Below are positions 36,155 to 45,367 of a stretch of DNA of 64,000 bases, piece by piece (within the stretch, counting starts at the first letter, position 1; each line of letters begins with the position of its first letter). The translations under genes and the position numbers were made by a program. Origin of the DNA: Spinellus fusiger (taxonomy: Eukaryota > Mucoromycota > Mucoromycetes > Mucorales > Phycomycetaceae); assembly GCA_025094145.1 (NCBI GenBank), contig JALLLS010000002.1, forward strand, positions 682,001 to 746,000, given 5' to 3'. The notes under the pieces were generated by a model that had not been told where the DNA came from, ran no database searches, and was given only the letters and a program-made list of their open reading frames with translations.

Positions 36155-36400
36155 AAGAACTGGCCTTCTCAAAGCCCAGATCTAAACTTTATAGAGCACA
36201 TTTTTCGGGTATTTTGAACTGAAAAACTCGAGAGAAGATAACTATCCAAAGTACACTTAGAAATTTAGAATCTGCCTTATTACCTGAATAGCAAAAGAAA
36301 ACTATTAGAAATAATCAACAGCCTCATTGAGAGCATGTCTCAGAGATGCAAGGCTATTGTTCAAGCAAAGGGTGGTAGTACCAAGCACCAAGATCTATTA
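36155..36400 (+). pseudogene. Tc1/mariner transposase C-terminal remnant
   Basis: The plus-strand reading NWPSQSPDLNFIEHIF, a stop, then SMSQRCKAIVQAKGGSTK is the C-terminal end of a Tc1-type DDE transposase (WPSQSPDLNPIE...RC.AVI.AKGG in the family). It is a different, shorter copy than the one at 34.6-35.3 kb. Confidence 0.8.
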
Positions 36401-37600
36401 TCTATTATTATATTGACTTTATCTATGTTCTATATAATTTTGAGGTCACTGATGTGTGCTTAATGTATTACGATTTTTACAAAAAGTAGGGTGGTATGAT
36501 GCAAGAAATAAAGTTTGAGAATCTAAAACTTGCTAGTATTTCTTGTTTTCGCTGTATGTCACAAAAGTTGTCTGGTGCGTATAATATGGTAATATTTATG
36601 ACCCTATTTAATAATTATGTCTTTTAATAAAACTCTAATCCTAAAAAAACTTGAATTTGTGTTAGCCTGGTAAATGCACAAACTAAAATTATTTTGGTAG
36701 CAGTTGACTAAAACTAAAAGATTATCTGGGCCACGATTGTCTCTTAAATAAATTAAAACCGGTTGCACTAACTTATCTCAATAATTTCCCATGATACATT
36801 ATTATAGTCGCTACGGAAATAAATCAAAATAATAGATCTTGTTATTATTTTAGGCCAAAGAAAACATCCTACTATCCTTCATTCGAAAAAGACTCTTTAT
36901 GGTTTCATCTTATCCAACTAATTATTTTATTTTATTTATTTGTACCAACAGTGCATTGTTTTAGATAATAATATGTGCTTGTAGCAAACAATTTGATTCT
37001 ATTCATATTTGTTTGAAAATTATCGACAAAATAAAAGATAGTAGTACAATGAGAGTCCCTGCCGAATAAAGAGGTGGAAATATTAATTGTTCTTTATGTT
37101 CTAATAAGATGCCATATATTATTAAAACATATATTCTAGTACCAATTAGATTTTTATACATTGGTTCTTAAATTACTTGATAGAACATCTTAGTTTTCCA
37201 ACAGTAAAATTATTAGCCCAGGATGTCTTATTAAGGTATTGAAATTAAATATTGGTCCTGCGCTAGTTCAGAAAAGCACTTATATCTTCCACTATTGATT
37301 CTGGTACATGGTTGCACTAGCAAGTGATACATAAAGTCCATTTAATAGAATATAAGTATTTTCCTATCAAAATGACAGCTCAACAACTTAATTTAGAAAT
37401 CTATATTGTGTTTTTTTTTATATGAAGATCATGATACACCAAACCCATAAATCTTGAATGTTAATCTATTAATTAAATGCCTATTTCCTGTAACTGAGAA
37501 AAGATTAAAATAATGGCATACACTATATTGTTTCAATGCGCTGTTGGAAACTTGTATATTTACTCAGATATGTCATCTATTATACTGTATGAATTCTAAT
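36401..37600. other. AT-rich spacer upstream of lipase 2
   Basis: No genes or repeats were recognised. The last ~100 bp are the presumed lipase 2 promoter. Confidence 0.5.
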
Positions 37601-37613
37601 CATTAAGTAATGG

Positions 37614-37621
37614 TATAAATA
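37614..37621 (+). promoter_or_regulatory. TATA box of lipase 2
   Basis: TATAAATA 58 bp upstream of the lipase 2 ATG, mirroring the lipase 1 promoter. Confidence 0.7.
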
Positions 37622-37678
37622 GGCATAGTATCTCATCTCTATTTATCTCTATCCATATTTATTTAAAATACTCTTTCA

Positions 37679-39198
37679 ATGAAGTTCTCAGCCTTAGCTG
37701 CCATCACTATCGGACTTGTTGCTGCCTGCTCCTCTACTGTTAATGCTGCCCCTCATTCGAAGAAAATTAAGCATGCAGTACCCCAAATCATCTCAAGACG
37801 TGTTGTTATACCTAAGAATGTTCCAAAGGTCGACAAACATGGAGAATCCAGAGCTATTGCCATGAACCCTCGTCTCCCTCACAATGTCCAGCAAAAATTC
37901 GGTTTTGCCTTGAATGCCACTTCTTTTCCTGATACACAAATCAGCTCGTTTTCTTCACTTCCTCTTGCTTCATCATCGGTGATCAACAGCTTGAAGATCT
38001 ACATGTCACTTTCAGCCAGTGCTTATTGCCCAGGTGTTTGTCCCGGTAGCCAGTGGAACTGCAAAAACTGTGATAGAGCATATACATTTATTAGATCTTT
38101 CCAGATTGGTAACTTCGATGTCAACGGCTATATCACTAGAAACGATCAATCAAAAGAGATTCAACTTGTTTTTAGAGGTATATAGAGAAAGAGTCAGATA
38201 GAAAACGGTATTCTTACTATTGTTTATATTTCTTAGGCTCTCACTCTATTCCCAATTGGATTGCAGTAAGTGGAGTTTTATTTCAATTTGTTACCATTTT
38301 CTTTATAGCTTACCATTCTACTCATAGAACATCCTCGCTGTTAAGAAAGCTTACCCCCCTGTCCCTGGTGCATCAGTTCATAGTGGTATGTATTATTTAG
38401 TTAATTGGAATTCAATGGTATAATACTATTTTATTAAATATTTATCTCAGGTTTCTTTGACGCCTACATGAGCACTCAATCCACTGTCGTTCCAATTATC
38501 ATTGATCAGCTAAATAAAAACCCATCCTATAGAGTTATGGTTACAGGGTAAGTAATATTTTGTTATTAAGAATAGATTTTAATCTATTTATTACTTCAGC
38601 CACTCTCTTGGTGGTGCTCTTGCTACCTTTGCTGGTTTGGATCTGTACCAACGCCACGAAAAGATTAACGCCGCCAATCTTATTGTTAGAACCTATGGTA
38701 AAATAATTTGTGTCAAAACTGTATCTTGTGCTCATACAATCTTATTTTTAAACTACTAGGTGGTCCTCGTGTTGGTAATGATCGCTTTGCCTATTACTTC
38801 ACTTCCACTGCTATACCCCTTGAGCGAACTGTAAACAACCGTGATAGTAAGTTCAATGAGTTTCATGATTGGTGCTAAAAAAAATTAGTTGTTCCCCATC
38901 TTCCTCCTCAATCATCTGGATTCCTTCACCCTGGTGTTGAATACTGGATTGACAGCAGTTCCAACGTCAGTAAGTATTTAATGCAACGTATATTAGTGAA
39001 CTAGGCTAATTATTTTTATTTTTATATAAAAAAAAAGGAATATGTGACACCAGCCTTGACTCTGGAAGTTGCAGTAACTCTATCGTTCCCTTTACATCTA
39101 CTAGTGATCATACTAAGTAAGTGTTAAACTGATCTATTATGACTTTTTCTTACTATTTTTTCTATAGATATTTCAACATAAGCAACAAGGACTGCTAG
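37679..39198 (+). CDS. Secreted class-3 triacylglycerol lipase 2 (paralog)
   Basis: Nine exons, 37679-38177, 38237-38265, 38328-38385, 38451-38547, 38600-38697, 38760-38846, 38889-38969, 39038-39116 and 39168-39198, encode 352 aa. The signal peptide is about 1-24 (ending VNAA), followed by a propeptide. The mature domain has lid SHSIPNWIANILAV, elbow GHSLGG (Ser230), Asp289 (NNRD before IVPHLPP) and His341 (TSDHTKYF). Intron positions and phases are identical to lipase 1. The N-terminal third and the lid differ, whereas the region from the GHSLGG exon onwards, including introns 6 and 7, is much more alike. The lid change (IANILAV for VADLSFA) suggests altered substrate preference. It has its own TATA box, and AATAAA follows at 39326. 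Confidence 0.95.
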
Positions 39199-39325
39199 AA
39201 ACCTATTATGGTTAATTTAGTTTTTAGTTTTTATCTAATTTAATTTATTGTACCAGTAACAAACTTATTATTTATTTATCTTCTATGAAGCAGCTGCATT
39301 ATCTGTGATATGAATGCCATTATTC

Positions 39326-39331
39326 AATAAA
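39326..39331 (+). terminator. Putative polyadenylation signal of lipase 2
   Basis: AATAAA about 128 bp beyond the lipase 2 stop codon. Support is positional only. Confidence 0.35.
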
Positions 39332-39604
39332 AGCTTAAGAGTTTTCTTTTGTGTTATCACCATACTCATGCTCATCTTGTTTAATATCTTCATTAACATT
39401 ATTAGCATTTATTCTGGAAGATACATTTTCAAATATTTATGTAATGCATAAAGAACTCATAGTCGTCAAAAATAAAATAGAATATCAAGTAAAACTATGT
39501 GCTTAATATCTCAAATAATAAAATTAAGTATCTTTAGCTGGATATCAGTTTTTTTAGAAGTTATTTCTTTGAGGTTACTGTAAACAATAGAAAGAACTAG
39601 TGTC

Positions 39605-39705
39605 TATATGCTTATCTTAATTATTCAAAAGTTCTCATAGGGTGGCTAATATTCCCAATGCACGAATAGCAATCAACACCCAAAAATAAAAATAAAATAT
39701 TTTGA
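39605..39705 (+). mobile_element. LINE 3' tail fragment
   Basis: About 100 bp matching the terminal part of the first LINE (CTCATAGGGTGGCTAATAT, then CCCAATGCACGAATAGCAA, then the A-rich end). It lies 400 bp downstream of lipase 2. Confidence 0.75.
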
Positions 39706-40890
39706 ACTGTAAACAATAGACCATATTGCCCCCTTTTTTATTTTCCTACAAAATAATAATACACTTAATTTCAACTTGGAAAATAAAGATAAAGCATTAG
39801 ATAAGAATATTTCTCAACTCAGATAAATCAATTTGCTCTACTGTTTAAATAGTAGTATAGATGTATAGATATATTTAAAAAAAGACAGATTGTTGGTAAT
39901 GACAACAAGAGGTTAAAAAACGCGTCAGTCTTCAGAGAAATAACAATTATTTTTCGCAGCCCCTTAATAAATCTTTTGTTCCCCACCTTTTGGCTAAAGA
40001 GCAACAGAGGCTTTGATTAATCAAAGCTAATGTTATATCTTTATCTAATGCAATTACACAAAGAGTCCAGAAGACATTGAGTTGTTTAGCGTGGATAGCC
40101 ACTCGAAAATTTCAGTATCTTCTAAACTCTATATCTTATTACTAATACTCATAGACTGCTGTAATCAAAAATCTTAGCCGAATATAATTCAAAAGCACAT
40201 AAATTACAAATATTGTACTTTTTAGGAGTCTCTGATTATTATCTTACCGACCATATTCCACGTTTTATTATTATTTCTTTTCTCTACTTATTACCTCTTT
40301 TGTAGTCTTTAACATATACCGGCTTTAACCAGATGCTACATAGATTTTTTCTCTAATAGATTTTTATTAGATCAAGATATAAAAAAATGTAATTGGCAAC
40401 TATAGGTAGTTATAATCAGTTTTTTTATACCTTTTGTTTAGAATTACATATTTTAGGCTTTTCTAAAGCTAAATAGTCTTAATGGCTGCCTTTTTTTTTG
40501 TGAATCGTATGATACTTATTGTGAATCCTTTGACTTTTGTGTGTAAAGAAACTTTATCACTTGACCATCAAAAAGTATGATTATCATTTCTTTATTAATA
40601 TTCATTGTAACAAGAGGTATTCTAATAAAATATAATAAAGGTCGTTAAATAAAAAGATGACTAACAGTGTACACAAAGAATCTAAGTAGACATAGACATA
40701 TTTTTTATACACGCATCTGTGGATAAATGAAAGTAAAAAAAAAGTAATAGTCTTGAAGTAAAAAAAAAAGTTAGGTTATCAAATACAAAAACCCGATAAA
40801 CCTGCAAAATAACTAACTTTTATTATTACTATTTTCAGATTTTACTTTTTATTAACATTATCACATAATCTTTTGAATAATTTTTTTAAA
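39706..40890. other. AT-rich spacer
   Basis: No gene recognised; several A- or T-homopolymer runs and no family motif. Confidence 0.5.
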
Positions 40891-42192
40891 CAACAGATGA
40901 ATAGATGTTTGGAATAAATAAGGAAATAAACAAACTATTAAAATATAACATTTTGTTGGTTAATATGTTTGAAAAGGCCTTTTTGACGTCTAAATATATT
41001 ATTCCAAACCCCAATTGCCTATTCTACACACCCAAATATTTCTCTGATCTTTAAGTGGTAATATATTTTTCATTTAAAGAATGTGAGTAGTTCCTTTTTA
41101 TGGAATGATGATTAAAGATCAAAGGTTCATGGATATACCATTTATTATTTCCTTTCATAGAATACCTCAATCTCAAATTGTATTATCAATAGGATCTATT
41201 GTTTAGGAATAACATTTACTATGATGTTATAGCTAATACCTAAGTGCATTCCTTCATAGCAATAGAATATACACTCTAAAAGCCTTGTGCTTTATTCTAA
41301 GGAGAGAGATGACTATTCTCAGAAGTACACCCTAAACATTATTGACAGTATAGAAAGACTACTTGAGAGTCTTTATTTACTAAGTGTCTTGTGGATTACA
41401 ATGAGTTCAAGCCCAGACAAAGACAATTATTACCTTCTTACCTCCAGAACAGCCTTTAGTAGTGTCTATCACTTCCTTCTGTTGTTTCTCCTTGTTGATA
41501 ATAGCACATTACCTTGTTCATTAATGTCAGTTACAATGAGGTAGTTGCTGAACAGGCTACGGAAATGCATTGGCTGAATGTCTATAATGCTCTTAACACA
41601 AGTGAGTTTGGTTCTATTTTATGGACAACGATTACTAGAGTTAATTCAGTGTGTTCTATAATACATCTTTCTCAATCAATGTTATACTGCAGATACTATG
41701 AGCTTATGAATAACAGATTATGTTAAACAATAAATGCAGTGACTGAATTTTAATATTAGCTTCATTGCTTCCTTTTACAGCCAACTTTATAGTATTTAAT
41801 TGCAAAGTCAATAGTCATTTGTCGTGATGTCACTTTCCTTTTATAGATAATGACATCTTTAGTAAAGAAGCCAACTGGAAAAAGAAAGGTGAACAGTTGA
41901 AATTAGACTAAAGGATAGCTCGCCCTGAAAGATGTAATTATTATATCATAAGTTATCAGAAGTAGTGCGTAGAAACAGTATAAAAGAAGTACGCAATTGA
42001 ATGAATAAACAACAGAGTTCTACTACACGTTTAACTGTCCGGATTTCCTTTGATACCTAAGATCAAAGACGACACATTGCTAAAATAGGTAGACAGCGAA
42101 AAAGTCTTTTTAAACACATTAGCCAATCATAATAATAGTGTGATTTTATTCTCCAAGTATTTCTTTTTATATCCCAAAAATCTTTGGTTGTG
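40891..42192. mobile_element. Longer TIR element, same family as 19.3 kb
   Basis: The left end (GGAATAAATAAGGAAATAAA, then GGTTAATATGTTTGAAAAGG) and right end (reverse complement GGGATATAAAAAGAAATACT, then GATTGGCTAATGTGTTTAAA) are inverted repeats and match the ends of the 615-bp element at 19.3 kb. A second inverted block lies further in (ATCAAAGGTTCATGGATATACC on the left; TAACTGTCCGGATTTCCTTTGA on the right). The interior at about 41095-41545 is duplicated at 23.5-23.9 kb. No transposase motif was found, so it is probably non-autonomous or decayed. Confidence 0.72.
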
Positions 42193-42349
42193 AAGGAGAG
42201 CCTATGAAATTTATCCCATCATTAAAATGAAACCTTCTATTGTTAACTAATCTGTCTGATCCTATCACTTTCTTTCTTTTAACATGGAACCGCCTTTAAG
42301 AATTAGAGCCTTAAAGAGACCAATTATTGGCATAGGGTGGAAGCCATAG

Positions 42350-42997
42350 TACATCCAACATCTTAAAGAACTTGTATCTAAAGTTCACCATCTGATGTCA
42401 CACACATTTTCATTCCTAAAGTACATCTTTATTCATAAACTGGAAGATGATCCTAGGTTTCTTTTAGAAGACTTTATCAATGGTACTATTTTTAAAGGAA
42501 TCTTTTTATCTCTTTTAACTAATTACAAGTTGGGAAAAGAAAAGGCTACAGAAAAAGAAAGAGTATATAAAGAACTGGTGTTGAGGTACAGAGAGCATTA
42601 CTTTCAATATTGTTCATATAATCCAATTGACATGAACTATGCTCATCAAGAAGAGTAGAGGATGTATCTGAGGATTCTCTTTCGAATATATACCTAGAAC
42701 TTCAAGGAAAGTCTTTCAACTGCTTTCCTTTGAGAAGAATGTTTATACCAGAAATGTTTTAAAGCCATGACTGATACTACAACTGATGCTGCTTCTGGAG
42801 ATCGTCTTTGTCATTGTGTTTGGAATAGAGATGTGGTAGCTGCCTTGAACTTTCGACATATTCTTCATGGTTTACGTGAAAATCAGAAAAAACCAGAACG
42901 ATTTTCTTGTTCAATCAATACATCTCCTTCCACAGGTTTGAAAAGAAAGAACACTTCCTCGGCTGTTAGTAGTCGATCTACCAAAAGAAAGAATTAA
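42350..42997 (+). pseudogene. Fanzor/TnpB-like nuclease remnant (core deleted)
   Basis: The first part (about 42355-42655) reads QHLKELVSKVHHLMSHTFSF, then LEDDPRFLLEDFINGTIFK, like the N-terminal region of a multi-copy Mucorales family. After a stop and ~110 bp of degenerate sequence, a second frame (42767-42997) has a C-x-C followed by WNRDVVAALNFRHIL and PERFS, then a Ser/Lys-rich tail. The zinc-ribbon remnant plus NRD-x-x-AA-x-N is the RuvC-III signature of TnpB and eukaryotic Fanzor RNA-guided nucleases. The RuvC-I and RuvC-II parts expected between the two pieces are missing, so this copy cannot be active. It lies directly beside the TIR element that ends at 42192. Confidence 0.55.
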
Positions 42998-44520
42998 TTT
43001 TCCTGTACATTTATCGCTGTACTCTACAAAGTAAAGTGATTAGTAAAAAGTAACGGGATTTTTACTACTCACTTTATATCAAAACAGCTCTATATTATAA
43101 AGATGTTTTGTAACAAGTAGTGTCTTGATGAGTTACAAGTAGCTCTCTTTCTTTCTTTCTTTGCTTACTATAAAACTACATACTATATTCTCATAGAAAG
43201 AGACATAGCCTTATATATTTAAACAAGTCTAACTGATATTATTTATATACAAGGAAGGCATTCTTTAATAAAAGATATTACTTATCGGGATCACTTATCC
43301 TACTTGTTTCAGTGCTTAATAGAGTGGAGTGTAATCGCTTATTTTTCCATTACTAAGGTGTGTTGTTATTCAAGGTTCATCATCTGAGGTACGAATTCAT
43401 CAAGTTAGGTCTACTTGTTTAAAGACAGAGCAACTGCATGAGTTTCAAAAGCTGACTGGTGTTTGTTTTGCCCTTTTCTTTATTGTGCATAAGGTACCAG
43501 CTGCTTCAGTTGATATTGTACTTTATCAAATAATGGGATCAAAGGTCCTTTACCTATAGAGAAACAAAACAAAAAAAGGACAGAAACTTTAGCAGCCATC
43601 GTCTTTTTTGTTTGATCCAAGCACATATCACTGTCTCATTTAACATGGAAAGATAAACCCTTTATCTATCAATGCTACGTTTGTGATCTCATTCTATTGT
43701 TGAACAGTAGAGACTATCAGCTATAGCCTGTTATTTAGTGAGGATAACCATGTCTTTTGATTGTCTGGATTTATCTGTTATAAAGAAGAGTCTTTACTTG
43801 TATCTTTTTCACATGAATCAGTACACTGTAGGTTATAAGTCTATTCTCATTGATGTCTCTACTGATAGTGAGGTTGGGATTAGAGAGAGATCTCCGCTTT
43901 ATGAAATGCTTGGAAATGCTTGGAAATGCTTGTCATTGATTCTGTTTATTACCTTCTTGGTATGGATGATTGTAGTGCTAATATAAGAATCATAGACTGG
44001 TAATATTTCCTAACAAAATGCATTGATTGATTCTTTTATTGTTCTTCATAGGAGTCATTGGAGACTGGGCTAAAGAAGAGAGTATAGGAATGGATTAAGC
44101 AGAGCATTTTAGACAGTCCACACCTCTTTTCTTTCTTTCATTTTCATCACTTTACTGTCCCAAGAATAAAATATCAATACCAAATGTCATTTGAACTGAG
44201 TGGACTTGAGTGGATAAGAAGTACGCGCTGTCCGTAGCTATTTCCATCTCTTTCTGTCTCTTGTCCATAGGTCAGCAGAATCTGTTGTTGAACTGACATT
44301 GTCTGTTTTTATTTCTTCTTACATTTTAAAACGTGGCACCTCCAGACACCACACAGGAGAATGCCCCTATAAACCACGTCACACCCATGACATTGCGCCA
44401 ATTTCTCTTGCCTATTTAACTATTTTTAGTCATATGAACACCTCTGCTTTATCATCTCCCCTTTTTTGTACAGACTTTTTTTTTTTTGCGTGCTTGTATT
44501 TACCTCCCATTCACTCTCTA
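42998..44520. other. Spacer with one unexplained reading frame
   Basis: An ATG at 43750 opens a 78-codon frame to 43986 (MSFDCLDLSVIKKSLYLYLF... ending in a hydrophobic LFITFLVWMIVVLI). No family was recognised and no splice partners are evident, so it is not called as a gene. The segment 43330-43490 also looks weakly coding (QGSSSEVRIHQVRSTCLKTE) and might be fossil. The promoter of the PRA1 gene should lie in the last ~200 bp. Confidence 0.35.
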
Positions 44521-45225
44521 ATGTCATCTCAAACCTTTTTATCTGAAGCTGCACAAAGTCAGTTGGGTGCTGCCGCCACTGCCATTGGTAACGACCCACG
44601 TCTTTCCTTTCTTGGCAAACTACGTGAAGGACGTCTTGCCAACCTGCGTCCTCTTGGTGATTTTTTTGACAAGGACAGAATCAGCTTCAACACCTCTTTT
44701 CAAACCATAAGCCAACGTTGGAAGTAAGCCCGTGTTTGTTTGTTTATAGAACACTAATTCATCTGTATGGGTAGTTACAACCTGCAATACTTCTCAGCCA
44801 ACTATTTTCTGATTATCCTTGTCCTGGGTATCTACGCTGTGTAAGTTATCCATAGAAATCCACATACTTACATATGGCGATAGCATCACCAACTGGCTGC
44901 TCTTGTTTACTATTGTATTTATATTTGGTGGATTCTTCCTGATCTCGCGTGCCAATGGATCATTGACGATTGCAGGCAACACATTCTCTACGTCTAGTCT
45001 GTATACAGGCTATGCAGTGGTATCGTTTCTTCTCTTGCTCTTTTCTGGAGCCACAGGGGCAATATTCTGGATTATTGGTAAGCCCATCTCAGTGCTATAT
45101 GTACTGTTACTGATACACATGGGTGGGGTTCTATTCTATTAGGTGCAGCTGCCTTGATTATTCTCGGTCATGCTGCTCTGTTGGAGCCTAGCATCGAAGG
45201 TGATTTTGCAGACGGACAAGTTTAA
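44521..45225 (+). CDS. PRA1-family (Yip3-like) prenylated Rab acceptor
   Basis: Four exons, 44521-44723, 44775-44840, 44884-45077 and 45143-45225, encode 181 aa. Family features: RLANLRPLGDFFDKDRISFN, then TISQRWNYNLQYFSANYFLI, two hydrophobic hairpins (ILVLGIYAVITNWLLLFTIV and VSFLLLLFSGATGAIFWIIG), and a short acidic C-terminus. PRA1/Yip3 proteins sit in ER-Golgi membranes, bind prenylated Rab GTPases and help vesicle traffic. The length matches the family (~180 aa). The ATG at 44521 is chosen because upstream in-frame sequence is not protein-like. The next gene starts 142 bp downstream on the same strand. Confidence 0.9.
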
Positions 45226-45367
45226 AGTACCACCAAGACATAGAAAACGGATAAACAATAATAGTTTGGAAACAGAAAATAAATAAATAAATAAATGACG
45301 ACGGAAAATGCTTAAATAAACTTCTCATCGATTTCTTTCTTTCTGATCTTTTCCTTCTCTTCTCACT

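Noticed and set aside
41950..42075. Possible LTR (TATAAAA, AATAAA spacing) at the end of the 41-kb element
   Set aside because: Ends are inverted, not direct, repeats, and there is no primer-binding site or gag/pol, so a TIR element fits better.
43750..43986. 78-aa frame with hydrophobic C-terminus
   Set aside because: No family motif, no convincing splice partners and AT-rich surroundings; kept only as a note in the spacer entry.
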